A DNA stretch of 64,000 nucleotides from contig NZ_AWFG01000019.1 of assembly GCF_000682695.1 (NCBI RefSeq), forward strand, positions 1-64,000, written 5' to 3'. Numbering within the stretch: position 1 is the first letter of the stretch; each line of letters starts with the position of its first letter. Below, in pieces: positions 52,943 through 62,308 of this stretch. A model generated the notes under the pieces. It ran no database searches. It saw only the letters and a program-made list of their open reading frames with translations, and was not told the DNA's origin. A program made the translations under genes and the position numbers. This DNA is from Hyphomonas chukchiensis (GTDB lineage Bacteria; Pseudomonadota; Alphaproteobacteria; Caulobacterales; Hyphomonadaceae).

Positions 52943-53653
52943 TCAAGACTGCGGTTGCGCGCTGGTTGTTCGGGCCTCATAGGCGGCTTCCACGAGGCGC
53001 GCGAATATCCTGCGAAACTTGGCCCGATAGGTCATGAATTCTGGATGGAACTGAACGCCGAGATAGAAGGTCTTGCTGGGGTCTTCGATAGCCTGCACGA
53101 CCCCATTGGCCTCTTGCGCGGTGATGACAAGGTTCTTGCCGATCTTTGCGATGGCCTGCTTGTGGATCGAGTTGACCCTTACTGTCGCCTTGCCAAGAAT
53201 ATCGCGGATGAGACTGCCGTCCGTGGTGTCGATTTCCTTTCGATACAGGATATGGCCCGGAAGGGTGGAGGGATAATCCACGTCCTCGAACACGCCTTCC
53301 AGTTCCTGATGCAATGTGCCGCCGCCAGCCACGTTCATGACCTGTGCGCCGCGGCATATGGCGAGGGTGGGCAGGTCCGTATTGCGTGCGGTGCGGGCCC
53401 AGTACATTTCCATTTCGTCGCGGCCGCGATCATAATGGGCGTCTTCGATGGCTTCCTGATCATAGTGCGGCGGGAACACATCCGAGCCGCCGCCAATGAC
53501 CAGCGCATCAATCGGCGCCTCGCGCCATGACATGCCAGTGGTGAGTGTTTCGGGCGTTCCGCCCGCCAGCCGCACGGCCAGCGCGATGGCGGCATAGGCG
53601 AGATTATCGCCATGTTCGGGCTTCGTGATGCCGACGATGGGCCTGTCCGTCAT
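52943..53653 (-). CDS. Class I glutamine amidotransferase-like hydrolase (C26/PuuD type)
   Basis: 236 residues with the triad nucleophile C100 in [11 protein letters not shown] and H203-E205 in VQFHPEFM. The opening [12 protein letters not shown] and [11 protein letters not shown] resemble gamma-glutamyl-GABA hydrolase and similar gamma-glutamyl cleaving enzymes. It starts five bases after the stop of the ATP-grasp gene, so the two are coupled. The substrate could be a gamma-glutamyl compound made or used by that ligase (inference). Confidence 0.9.
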   Translation of the reverse strand: MTDRPIVGITKPEHGDNLAYAAIALAVRLAGGTPETLTTGMSWREAPIDALVIGGGSDVFPPHYDQEAIEDAHYDRGRDEMEMYWARTARNTDLPTLAICRGAQVMNVAGGGTLHQELEGVFEDVDYPSTLPGHILYRKEIDTTDGSLIRDILGKATVRVNSIHKQAIAKIGKNLVITAQEANGVVQAIEDPSKTFYLGVQFHPEFMTYRAKFRRIFARLVEAAYEARTTSAQPQS

Positions 53654-53658
53654 ACCGT

Positions 53659-54972
53659 CTAGTCCGTCACTTCCGGCGGGAGTTTGCCGTGGCGGGCGAG
53701 GGAGCTGAGGATGAAAAAGATGCCGAGGGAGGTCATGGGATCGTCATCGAACATCAGTTCTGATTTGGCGCTTTTTGCATTACGTGCCTGCTTGCGCAGG
53801 AGTGCGATGCCTTCCTCGAGATTGGTGGCCTTGCCGAACGCTGTCTTCAGGGCGCTGAACGCACTGCGAAGCTCGCCCTTTTCCACATGATCCATCATGT
53901 CGCGAACGGCCGCCTTGGCACCTTCGGTGTCTATATCCGCCGACAGCGCATCCTTGATGGCGCCCGCTGCCCATGCGACGGGGATGCGGGTTTTAGTGCC
54001 GATAACAGCGTCCCTGGATTCCTCCACGGTTCCGTTTGCGAACAGCTGATAGAGAAGCCAGGGGAAATCGACGCCGGATTCGACGCTCTGGAAGAGGCCC
54101 GCCCAAAAACGAGGGTTTACCTCGATTATGACCGGTTCGTCTTCCGGCTTCCCGCTCCACATGAAGTCGATCTCGGCGACACCGTTCCAGCCGACAGCTC
54201 TCATGAGCGTGTTGGCGGCGCGTATGAAGGGCGCGTCGTCGATGGTCTCGCGCATGGCGCCAGCGCCGCCTTCGGAGGGCATGTTCTGAAGGTTGTGATA
54301 GGCCATGTGGGCGCGCAGTTCGCCGTTCTCGTAGAGCACGCCGAGGCAATAGTCCTCTCCATCGGCAGCTTGCTGAATCAGGGGCGGCGGATTTTCCTTC
54401 GCAACGCGTTCGATGGCGCGCTTGAGGAGCTTGTCCTTGTCCTGAAAGAACTCGATGCCCCGCCCGCCAACTTCATCGACGGCCTTGATGAGGGCCGGCA
54501 TGGAAAGCTCGGCCACCGCCGATTTAACCTCTTCCTCTGTGGTGGGCGTGAAGGTTTTCGGTGCGGCGATATCCAAGGGCTTCAGTGTTTCGACGAGATG
54601 CTGCTTTGGGTCGACCTGGTCGATGGATGCGAAATCGGCCGCGGCGAGCGTGATCAGGCCCTCAAATTTCTCGCGGTGCTCGGACAGGAATTTCCCATCC
54701 CTGAATGTCGGGATCAGGATATAGGGCCGGTTGTCCTTGGGCTTCAGTTCACGGACATGAGCGACCATGTCGGCAAGATAGCGGCGCGGATCATCTGCCT
54801 GATCGGCATGTACGAAATTGCCTTCGGTGAAGCGCGAGAATGAGGCCGCCGTCATGCCGACGCTGTCACAAGTAATGACTTCAATACCCTGTTTTGAAAG
54901 CGAATGTGCGATCACGACGGCCATCAGGCTGCGGCCATAGGTGACGATCGCGCGCCCTTTGAACTCTGTCAT
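53659..54972 (-). CDS. ATP-grasp family ligase
   Basis: 437 residues. The N-terminal part opens with a Rossmann-like block (IVTYGRSLMAVVIAHSLSK). The ATP-grasp core shows MPALIKAVDEVGGRGIEFF, the PLIQQAADGEDYCLGVLYENG substrate region and the metal-binding tail IEVNPRFWAGLFQSV (Glu, Asn, Arg). The C-terminal 100 residues are a helical extension of unclear role. Members join a carboxylate to an amine or thiol using ATP. It leads an operon with the C26 hydrolase and gpsA. GGGAGA precedes the ATG. Confidence 0.87.
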   Translation of the reverse strand: MTEFKGRAIVTYGRSLMAVVIAHSLSKQGIEVITCDSVGMTAASFSRFTEGNFVHADQADDPRRYLADMVAHVRELKPKDNRPYILIPTFRDGKFLSEHREKFEGLITLAAADFASIDQVDPKQHLVETLKPLDIAAPKTFTPTTEEEVKSAVAELSMPALIKAVDEVGGRGIEFFQDKDKLLKRAIERVAKENPPPLIQQAADGEDYCLGVLYENGELRAHMAYHNLQNMPSEGGAGAMRETIDDAPFIRAANTLMRAVGWNGVAEIDFMWSGKPEDEPVIIEVNPRFWAGLFQSVESGVDFPWLLYQLFANGTVEESRDAVIGTKTRIPVAWAAGAIKDALSADIDTEGAKAAVRDMMDHVEKGELRSAFSALKTAFGKATNLEEGIALLRKQARNAKSAKSELMFDDDPMTSLGIFFILSSLARHGKLPPEVTD

Positions 54973-55148
54973 GGAATCTCCCGAATGCCCTGCTGCTACT
55001 GCACGAACGCATCTGTCAGGGCTTCGTTCCTGTCAGATGACTGAGGACCGATAGGCACTGTTGGAAACCATGTCAAAGCCATCGCGGTCCCATGCGAAAC
55101 CCGATCAGACCTTGAAAAACCAAAGAGGAGTCCAGGCGGTCGTGTCGC

Positions 55149-56663
55149 CTAGGCGAAGTCGAATGTCCCGACTTCGTCTTCGACGGTGATCTTCACCTTG
55201 CGGCCGACGGGGCTGGCCTCTTCGCGCAGAACAGCGAGGGCGGCCGGGCTGGCCTTTGCAATCGTGCGGCGGCCGTCGGCGAGACGGGCAAAAATGATGC
55301 CGGTCTCTGGGCCTGCCTTGCCGTGGGTGACGGTGAAGGTTTCGAGCGTGCCTTCGCCGTCTGCCTGATGGATTTCCACTTCTGTCTTCGCCTTGGCAGC
55401 AGGGGCGACCGGACGGAACGCCTTCGGCTTCTCTGTCGAGTAGACGCCGGCTGCTTCCTTGGTCATCCAGCCACCATTGGCGAGGACAAGGCCGAGGTCA
55501 CCGGGCGCCGCGCGGAGCGTGTGCGCCATCTCGGCAATGCCGTGGAGGGAGTAATTGTTTCCGGGGCCGCCGAAGAAGGGCAGGCCGCCCGTCAGTGTGA
55601 GGGGGCGGGGATCGGTTTTCCAATCCATGCCCATAGCGGCGGTTGATGAGAAGACCGCGCAGGGGAAGCAAGAATAAAGGTCGAAATGATCAATGTCGTC
55701 CGCGGTGACGCCTGCCTGTGTCAGCGCACGTGACGTCGCCTGTTCCATCGCCCATGAACCATCGAGCTTCGGCCGCACGGAGATATGGTTGTCGCCTGCC
55801 TCGCCACCGCCGTGGAGATAGACGCGCTTGTCCTTGGGAACGCCGAGTTCATCAGCCTTGCTCTCGCTCATCAGGATGGCCGCAGCGCCCTGGTTCACAG
55901 CGTCCTGTGCGATGAACCATTTCAGAAACGGGTCGGCATATTCGTAATTCTCGCGCGACGGCGTCGAGAGGAAGTCGACGCTGTGTTCGACCGGGAATTG
56001 TGAATATTCGTTCTTGGCGGCAACCGCAGAGAAGGGCTGGAAGAGCTCGGCCATGGCGCGGCGATGCTCGCTGCGCGTGCGGCCTTCGCGGGCGGCGATG
56101 GCGTTCTCGAACAGGCCGTAGAAATAGGCCGGGGCGATCAAGCCGTGCTTGATCTCTTCGCGGGTCAGCATCATCGGGCCCATGCCGCGATCTTCGTAGG
56201 CGGCGTCATCGCCATCGGCCCAGTTGATCTCGACATTGTGGCGCCGGGCGCCCTTGGAGGCGCGGTTGGCTTCCGAACCGGAAATGAGGGCGACTTCGGC
56301 TTCGCCAGCGAAAATGCGGGCGGCCATCTCGTTGACCAGCGCCTGCGCGCTCTGACCGCCGACGGTCTCATAGATGAGGTTGGCAGGCTTGGCGCCGATA
56401 TCGCGGGCGAGCGTGCCGGGCAGGTTTGTGTTGTGGCCGTGAGGGTGCGGCGCGCGACCGACCGAGTCCTCGAAGATACGGACGACGGCGAGCGTATCTA
56501 TCGCGCCGGCAATACCAGCCGCGCCGGCATCGGCAAGGGCGGCCTTCGAGGCATCAACCATGAGAGATAGGGGCGAAGGTGCGCCGTCAGGACCGTTTGT
56601 GCCGTCCCACTGGCTGAGGCTTTGTCCCACACCGACGAGGACGGGCATGTCTCCCTTGGCCAT
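55149..56663 (-). CDS. Thiolase-like protein lacking the nucleophilic Cys
   Basis: 504 residues of the acetyl-CoA acetyltransferase / thiolase-like superfamily. The sequence has GVGQSLSQWDG near the start, the C-terminal NYSLHGIAEM with the expected His, and ends in a beta domain (VTHGKAGPETGIIFARL) like an OB or DUF35-type add-on. Where normal thiolases have Cys-Ser-Ser-Gly this protein reads ETVGGQSAQALV, with no Cys. It may use another activity or bind CoA without condensation. AGGGAGA precedes the ATG. It stands alone. Confidence 0.82.
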   Translation of the reverse strand: MAKGDMPVLVGVGQSLSQWDGTNGPDGAPSPLSLMVDASKAALADAGAAGIAGAIDTLAVVRIFEDSVGRAPHPHGHNTNLPGTLARDIGAKPANLIYETVGGQSAQALVNEMAARIFAGEAEVALISGSEANRASKGARRHNVEINWADGDDAAYEDRGMGPMMLTREEIKHGLIAPAYFYGLFENAIAAREGRTRSEHRRAMAELFQPFSAVAAKNEYSQFPVEHSVDFLSTPSRENYEYADPFLKWFIAQDAVNQGAAAILMSESKADELGVPKDKRVYLHGGGEAGDNHISVRPKLDGSWAMEQATSRALTQAGVTADDIDHFDLYSCFPCAVFSSTAAMGMDWKTDPRPLTLTGGLPFFGGPGNNYSLHGIAEMAHTLRAAPGDLGLVLANGGWMTKEAAGVYSTEKPKAFRPVAPAAKAKTEVEIHQADGEGTLETFTVTHGKAGPETGIIFARLADGRRTIAKASPAALAVLREEASPVGRKVKITVEDEVGTFDFA

Positions 56664-56682
56664 ATTAGTCTCCCTGATATCT

Positions 56683-56723
56683 CAAAATATGCTCTGCGGA
56701 CGGGCTTAGCGCGCCCGCAGAGC
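56683..56723 (-). terminator. Terminator of the cysD-cysNC operon
   Basis: GCTCTGCGG (56691-56699) pairs with CCGCAGAGC (56715-56723). On the minus strand the hairpin is followed by ATATTTTG, giving a short T-rich tail. It lies downstream of the cysNC stop at 56763. Confidence 0.7.
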
Positions 56724-56762
56724 GATTTCGAGATGGGACGTTGGGGAAACCCGGTATTGCGC

Positions 56763-58670
56763 CTAGTGCGAGAGGAAACCCTTTTCCTTGAGGTAGTCCA
56801 GGATCGTTTCGGCGGCATCTTCAGGGGATTGTCCGACCGTGTTGATCCGCAGTTCCGGGGTGAGCGGAGCCTCGTAGGGGCTGTCGATGCCGGTGAAGTT
56901 CTTGATTTCGCCTGCACGGGCCTTCTTGTAGAGACCCTTTACGTCGCGCTGCTCTGCGACATTGAGCGGCGTATCGACGTGGATCTCCACGAACTCGCCA
57001 TCGGCCATAAGATTACGGGCCATTTGGCGCTCGTCTCGGAATGGCGAGATGAACGAGACGAGCGTGATCAGGCCGGCATCACTCATAAGGCGTGCAACGT
57101 TCGAGACGCGGCGCACGTTCTCGACGCGGTCGACATCGGTGAAGCCGAGGTCACGGTTGAGGCCGTGGCGGACATTGTCACCATCAAGGATGAACGTGTG
57201 CTTGCCGAGCGCGAACAGGCGCTTCTGCAGGGCGTTGGCGATGGTCGACTTGCCCGAACCCGAGAGGCCCGTGAACCAGAGCACGGCCGGTTTCTGGCCT
57301 TTCTGCTCGGCCAGCGTGGCGCGGTCGATATCGATGGCCTGCCAGTGGATATTGGAGGCGCGGCGCAGGGCAAAGTCGATCATGCCGAGACCGACCGTGT
57401 CATTGGTCTGGCGGTCAATCAGGATGAAGCCACCCATTTCGCGATTTTCGTCATAGGGGTCGAACGCGATGGCCTGGTCGAGCGACAGGGTGGTGACGCC
57501 GATCTGGTTCAGTTCCAGCGTCTTGGCCGGCATGTCGTTCAGCGTGTTGATGTCGATGCCGTATTTCGGTGCATTGATCGTGGCCGTCACGGTCTTGGCG
57601 CCGATCTTCAAGAGGTAGCGCCGGCCGGGCAGGAGGGGCGTATCGCTCATCCAGAGAACGCGAACCTGGAACTGGTCGGACACTTCAGCCGGGCTGTCGG
57701 CTGAAACGATAACGTCGCCGCGCGAGCTGTCGACTTCATCGGCGAGCGTCAGCGTTATCGACTGGCCAGCGACGGCCTCGTCCAGATCGCCCGTGGCGGT
57801 GACGATGCGGGTGATGGTGGACTGGCGCCCCGAAGGCAGCGTCTTGATCCGGTCGCCAGGCTTGACGGTTCCGGCCGCGATCTGGCCTGAGAAGCCGCGA
57901 AAGTCGAGGTTCGGACGGTTGACCCACTGCACCGGCATGCGGAACGGGGCATTGAGGCGCTTGTCGCCGATCGGCACGGTTTCCAGATAGTCCATGAGGC
58001 TCGGGCCGTCATACCAGTCCGTTTCGCGCGAATTCTCGGTAATGTTGATCCCGGCGAGGGCTGACATCGGGATGGGCTGGATTTCGAGGTCGGTCGCCAG
58101 CTCGTCTGCAAAATCATAGAAGTCTTCGACAATGTCGTTGAAGACCTGCTCGCTGTAATCGACGAGGTCCATCTTGTTCACGGCGAGCACGAGGCGACGG
58201 ATGCCGAGCAACGTTGTGATGAAGCTGTGGCGGCGGGTCTGGGTCAGGATGCCCTTGCGCGCGTCGATCATCAGGATGGCGACATCGGCGGTGGAGGCGC
58301 CGGTTGCCATGTTGCGGGTATATTGTTCGTGGCCGGGCGTGTCGGCGACGATGAACTTGCGCTTGTCAGTCGCAAAGAAGCGATAGGCGACATCGATCGT
58401 GATGCCTTGTTCGCGCTCGGCGGCGAGGCCGTCGACGAGCAGCGCGAAGTCGATATTCTCGCCCTGCGTACCAACGCGTTTGGAGTCTGCCTCCAGCGAC
58501 GCCAGTTGGTCCTCGAAGATCATCTTGGAATCATAGAGCAGGCGGCCGATGAGGGTCGACTTGCCATCATCCACGCTGCCGCATGTGATGAAGCGCAAGA
58601 GAGACTTATGCTCGTGCTTTTGCAGGTAGGCGCCGATGTCTGAGGCGATTAGGTCGTCGGTGAGGCGCAT
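56763..58670 (-). CDS. cysNC: Bifunctional sulfate adenylyltransferase subunit 1 / adenylylsulfate kinase (CysN-CysC)
   Basis: 635 residues. The N-terminal CysN part is a GTPase that drives APS synthesis: P-loop [12 protein letters not shown], switch [11 protein letters not shown] and NKMD are visible, followed by two beta-barrel domains. The C-terminal CysC part (from about residue 450) has P-loop [14 protein letters not shown] and makes PAPS from APS. The start codon overlaps the cysD stop by one base. The fusion is common in Alphaproteobacteria. It acts in the cytoplasm in sulfate assimilation and sulfation. Confidence 0.97.
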   Translation of the reverse strand: MRLTDDLIASDIGAYLQKHEHKSLLRFITCGSVDDGKSTLIGRLLYDSKMIFEDQLASLEADSKRVGTQGENIDFALLVDGLAAEREQGITIDVAYRFFATDKRKFIVADTPGHEQYTRNMATGASTADVAILMIDARKGILTQTRRHSFITTLLGIRRLVLAVNKMDLVDYSEQVFNDIVEDFYDFADELATDLEIQPIPMSALAGINITENSRETDWYDGPSLMDYLETVPIGDKRLNAPFRMPVQWVNRPNLDFRGFSGQIAAGTVKPGDRIKTLPSGRQSTITRIVTATGDLDEAVAGQSITLTLADEVDSSRGDVIVSADSPAEVSDQFQVRVLWMSDTPLLPGRRYLLKIGAKTVTATINAPKYGIDINTLNDMPAKTLELNQIGVTTLSLDQAIAFDPYDENREMGGFILIDRQTNDTVGLGMIDFALRRASNIHWQAIDIDRATLAEQKGQKPAVLWFTGLSGSGKSTIANALQKRLFALGKHTFILDGDNVRHGLNRDLGFTDVDRVENVRRVSNVARLMSDAGLITLVSFISPFRDERQMARNLMADGEFVEIHVDTPLNVAEQRDVKGLYKKARAGEIKNFTGIDSPYEAPLTPELRINTVGQSPEDAAETILDYLKEKGFLSH

Positions 58671-59563
58671 CAGAAATAGCCTTCCTGTTTCTTCTTCTCC
58701 ATGGACGCGGCCTGGTCGGCGTCGATGACGCGGCCCTGGCGCTCTGACGTCGTGGTCAGCAGCATTTCCTGGATGATATCTTCAAGCGTGGACGCGGTGC
58801 TTTCGACAGCGCCGGTCAGCGGGTAGCAGCCGAGCGTGCGGAAGCGGACGGACTTCATCACGGCGGTCTTGGCGAGTTCTTCCGGCATCCGGTCGTCATC
58901 GACCATGATATCGACGCCGTTCCATGTGACGACCGGGCGTTCAGCAGCAAAATAGAGCGGCACGATCTCGATCTGCTCGCGGCGGATATATTGCCAGATA
59001 TCCAGCTCGGTCCAGTTGGAGAGCGGGAAGACGCGGATACTTTCGCCCGGATGAATGCGGGTATTGTAGAGGTTCCAGGGCTCGGGCCGCTGTTTCTTGG
59101 GATCCCAGCGATGCTCGGCCGAGCGGAACGAAAAGACGCGTTCCTTGGCGCGGGATTTCTCTTCGTCGCGCCGTGCGCCGCCAAAGGCTGCATCGAACTT
59201 GTACTTGTCGAGCGCCTGTTTCAGGGCCGCCGTCTTCATGATGTCGGTATGCATGGCCGAGCCATGCGTGAACGGGCCGACGCCATCGCGCACGCCGTCT
59301 TCATTGATGTGTACGAGCAGGTCCATGCCCATTTCGGCGGCCTTGCGGTCGCGGAAGGCGATCATCTCCTTGAACTTCCAGGTCGTATCGACATGCATCA
59401 GGGGGAAAGGCGGGCGCGATGGATAGAAAGCCTTCATCGCCAGGTGGAGCATCACGGCGGAATCCTTGCCCACCGAATAGAGCATGACAGGGTTTTCGCA
59501 CTCCGAAGCCACTTCCCGCATGATATGCAGGCTCTCAGCTTCAAGCCGGTCGAGATGGGTCAT
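58670..59563 (-). CDS. cysD: Sulfate adenylyltransferase subunit 2
   Basis: 297-residue partner of CysN that makes APS from sulfate and ATP. It is a PP-loop ATPase: [18 protein letters not shown] gives the SGGxDS-like loop, followed by [17 protein letters not shown] and [15 protein letters not shown]. The start at 59563 ([18 protein letters not shown]) matches the family; an ATG at 59584 is possible. First gene of cysD-cysNC, divergent from glmS across 245 bases. Confidence 0.97.
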   Translation of the reverse strand: MTHLDRLEAESLHIMREVASECENPVMLYSVGKDSAVMLHLAMKAFYPSRPPFPLMHVDTTWKFKEMIAFRDRKAAEMGMDLLVHINEDGVRDGVGPFTHGSAMHTDIMKTAALKQALDKYKFDAAFGGARRDEEKSRAKERVFSFRSAEHRWDPKKQRPEPWNLYNTRIHPGESIRVFPLSNWTELDIWQYIRREQIEIVPLYFAAERPVVTWNGVDIMVDDDRMPEELAKTAVMKSVRFRTLGCYPLTGAVESTASTLEDIIQEMLLTTTSERQGRVIDADQAASMEKKKQEGYF

Positions 59564-59722
59564 CTTGGCCAAGGTTCGTAACATCCTTCAGTCTGTTTTG
59601 TGTCGTCCTAGTCGCCTTATAATGGGTAGGGAAGGGCGCCATTTACAGGAAACGCACTTGTAAGCAGTTCTATACAGTCAGGCTGACCGGCAGGATCGCC
59701 CGTTAACGCTGGGAATACCCCT

Positions 59723-59747
59723 AGATTGTCGCAATTTCCAACAATCT
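59723..59747. promoter_or_regulatory. Inverted repeat between cysD and glmS
   Basis: AGATTGT (59723-59729) and ACAATCT (59741-59747) form a perfect 7-bp inverted repeat with an 11-base AT-rich centre, 62 bases before the glmS start. A second small palindrome, ATTCAG-a-CTGAAT, lies at 59754-59766. Spacing suits a LysR-type or similar dimeric regulator of glmS or of the cys operon. Confidence 0.45.
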
Positions 59748-59808
59748 GTCATTATTCAGACTGAATGGTCGGGTCTATCTACGCTCTCTGATTCCCTGGA
59801 GGTAGATT

Positions 59809-61635
59809 ATGTGTGGCATTGTAGCGATTACGGGCTCTGAACCTGTTGCGAACCGTCTGATCGACGGGCTGAAGCGGCTGGAATACCGTGGCTATGACAG
59901 TGCAGGCATTGCCATCTCATCGCGCGGCAAGGTCGAGCGACGCCGCGCCAAGGGCAAGATCGTCAACCTGCAGGCCCGCCTTGAAGAAGAGCCGATGGAC
60001 GGCCTGACCGGCATTGCCCACACGCGCTGGGCGACCCACGGCAAGCCCAATGAAACGAATGCCCACCCCCACATGTCGGGCAATGTGGCTATCGTGCATA
60101 ATGGCATCATCGAGAATTTCCGTGACCTGCGTAGCGAGCTGGAAGAGGCTGGCCGCGTTTTCGAGTCCGAGACTGACAGCGAAGTCATCGCCCAGCTGAT
60201 CGCCCAGAAGATGGACGAGGGGCTGAGCGCCGTGGACGCGTTCGAGGCAACGCTTGGCCAGCTGACGGGCGCCTTTGCGCTGGCGGTGATCTTTGCTGGA
60301 GAGGAGAGCGTCCTGATGGGTGCCCGCCGGGGCAGCCCGCTTGTGCTTGGCTATGGCGAAGGCGAAATGTTCCTCGGTTCCGATGCCATCGCGCTGGCGC
60401 CGCTGACGCGTGACGTGACTTATCTGGAAGAAGGCGACTGGGCCGTGCTGCGGCCCGATGGCGCCGACATTCGCAATGCGCGCGGCGACCGGGTGAACCG
60501 TCCGCGTGTGACCTCTGCGGTCAATGACGCGCTGATCGAGCGCGGCGAATATGACCACTTCATGCTGAAGGAAATCCACGAGCAGCCGGAATCGCTGGCG
60601 CGCTCGATCCTGCCTTATATCGATCAGGCGACCCAGACGATTCAGGCGGGTGACACGGCGAGCGATATCTTCGCCGGTGCCGACCGCGCGGTCGCGATCG
60701 CATGCGGCACGGCCTATTATGCCGCCCATACGGCGAAATACTGGTTCGAGCAGATCGCAAAGCTGGCGGTGGAAACTGACATCGCGTCGGAATTCCGTTA
60801 TCGCAAGCCTGTCCTGCCGGTGACCGGACCGGCCCTGTTCGTCAGCCAGTCGGGCGAGACGGCCGATACGCTGGCCGCGCTGCGATACTGCCGCGAAAAC
60901 AAGTCGCCTGCGATTGCGGTTGTAAACGTACCGGAAAGCTCGATTGCGCGGGAGGCCAAGGCGATTGTGCCGACGCATGCCGGGCCGGAGATTGGCGTGG
61001 CCTCGACCAAGGCCTTTACGGCTCAGCTCGCCGTGCTGGCAGTGCTGGCTCTGTCAGCGGCCAAGGCGCGCGGACATCTCAAGGCCGGTGACGAGGCCAA
61101 ATATGTGAAGAGCCTGCTGTCGCTGCCGCGCAAAGTGTCCGAAGCGCTGGAAGTGCAGCCCGAGATCAAGGCGATTGCGCAGACGCTGACCAAGGCGAAG
61201 GATGTGCTGTTCCTCGGCCGGGGACGCTATTTCCCGCTGGCGCTGGAAGGCGCGCTGAAGCTGAAGGAGGTCTCCTATATCCACGCCGAGGGCTATGCGG
61301 CCGGCGAGCTGAAGCACGGACCGATTGCGCTGATTGAGCAGGACCTGCCGATCGTTGTGGTTGCGCCCTATGACGACCTGTTCGAGAAGACGCTGTCGAA
61401 CGTCGAGGAAGTCAGGGCGCGGGGCGGCCGGATCATCCTGATCTCCGATGACAAGGGCATCAAGCTGGCAGGAAACCGGGCCGATCACGTCATCCGCCTG
61501 CCGGATGCCGACGAGATCGCCATGCCGATTCTCACAGCCATACCCCTGCAATTGCTGGCTTATTTCGTCGCTGTGGCGAAGGGCACGGATGTGGATCAGC
61601 CGCGCAACCTCGCCAAGTCCGTTACGGTTGAGTGA
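59809..61635 (+). CDS. glmS: Glutamine-fructose-6-phosphate aminotransferase (isomerizing)
   Basis: 608-residue enzyme that makes glucosamine-6-phosphate, the entry to UDP-GlcNAc for peptidoglycan and lipid A. Cys2 is the glutaminase nucleophile in MCGIVAITG. The isomerase half carries SQSGETADTLAAL, the AVIFAG region, STKAFTAQLA and the C-terminal AKSVTVE with the usual terminal Val-Glu. TGGAGGT precedes the ATG. No glmS ribozyme is expected in this lineage. rfbC begins after 85 bases. Confidence 0.98.
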   Translation: MCGIVAITGSEPVANRLIDGLKRLEYRGYDSAGIAISSRGKVERRRAKGKIVNLQARLEEEPMDGLTGIAHTRWATHGKPNETNAHPHMSGNVAIVHNGIIENFRDLRSELEEAGRVFESETDSEVIAQLIAQKMDEGLSAVDAFEATLGQLTGAFALAVIFAGEESVLMGARRGSPLVLGYGEGEMFLGSDAIALAPLTRDVTYLEEGDWAVLRPDGADIRNARGDRVNRPRVTSAVNDALIERGEYDHFMLKEIHEQPESLARSILPYIDQATQTIQAGDTASDIFAGADRAVAIACGTAYYAAHTAKYWFEQIAKLAVETDIASEFRYRKPVLPVTGPALFVSQSGETADTLAALRYCRENKSPAIAVVNVPESSIAREAKAIVPTHAGPEIGVASTKAFTAQLAVLAVLALSAAKARGHLKAGDEAKYVKSLLSLPRKVSEALEVQPEIKAIAQTLTKAKDVLFLGRGRYFPLALEGALKLKEVSYIHAEGYAAGELKHGPIALIEQDLPIVVVAPYDDLFEKTLSNVEEVRARGGRIILISDDKGIKLAGNRADHVIRLPDADEIAMPILTAIPLQLLAYFVAVAKGTDVDQPRNLAKSVTVE

Positions 61636-61720
61636 GGTTCGCGCGTTGCGGGTGCTACGGTTCATGGTATAGCGCTCGCCCGAAGGCATACGCCTGCTGC
61701 AATTGCTGAAGAGCGCGCTT

Positions 61721-62308
61721 ATGAAGCCTGAGTTCAGACCTGATCCTGTCCTGAAGGATGTGATCCTGATCAAGCCTGCCCGTATCGGGGATGCGCGGGG
61801 CTGGTTCTCGGAAACCTTCAATGCGCGGCACTATGCCGAGGCGGGGATTCCGGATGATTTCGTCCAAGATAATGAATCCCGCTCTGAAGCCATGGGCACA
61901 TTGCGCGGGCTGCATTTCCAGTTGCCGCCGCATGCGCAGGCCAAGCTGGTTCGCTGTACGCGGGGGCGGATTCTCGATGTGATCGTGGACATACGGCAGG
62001 GCTCGCCGACGTTCGGCCACCACACCCGCGTGGAGCTTTCAGCTGAGAAAGGCGAGCAGGTTTACGTGCCGGTGGGCTTTGCGCACGGGTTCTGCACGCT
62101 GGAGCCCGATTGTGAGATTGCCTACAAGGTGACAGCCTATTACGCCCCAAAGGCTGACCGCGGGCTGGCCTTTGATGACCCTTCCCTGGGTATTCAATGG
62201 CCATTCCCGGACCAGTCGCTGGTCTTGTCGGACCGTGACCGGGGGCATCCGCGGTTGTCAGATCTTGGCGACGTGTTCCCGGCCGAGACGGCGGGAGCCG
62301 CCCGATGA
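61721..62308 (+). CDS. rfbC: dTDP-4-dehydrorhamnose 3,5-epimerase
   Basis: 195-residue RmlC enzyme, a jelly-roll epimerase in dTDP-L-rhamnose synthesis. Signature RGLHFQ (catalytic His), FVQDNESRSE and PVGFAHGFCTLEPD are clear. The start MKPEFRPDPVLKDV at 61721 is preferred over 61703 and has GAAGAGCG upstream. It overlaps rfbB by four bases (ATGA). Confidence 0.95.
   Translation: MKPEFRPDPVLKDVILIKPARIGDARGWFSETFNARHYAEAGIPDDFVQDNESRSEAMGTLRGLHFQLPPHAQAKLVRCTRGRILDVIVDIRQGSPTFGHHTRVELSAEKGEQVYVPVGFAHGFCTLEPDCEIAYKVTAYYAPKADRGLAFDDPSLGIQWPFPDQSLVLSDRDRGHPRLSDLGDVFPAETAGAAR

Noticed and set aside
59618-59623. TATAAT as promoter for glmS
   Set aside because: No acceptable -35 at 16 to 18 bases upstream, and it lies about 185 bases before the start. 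Insufficient support.
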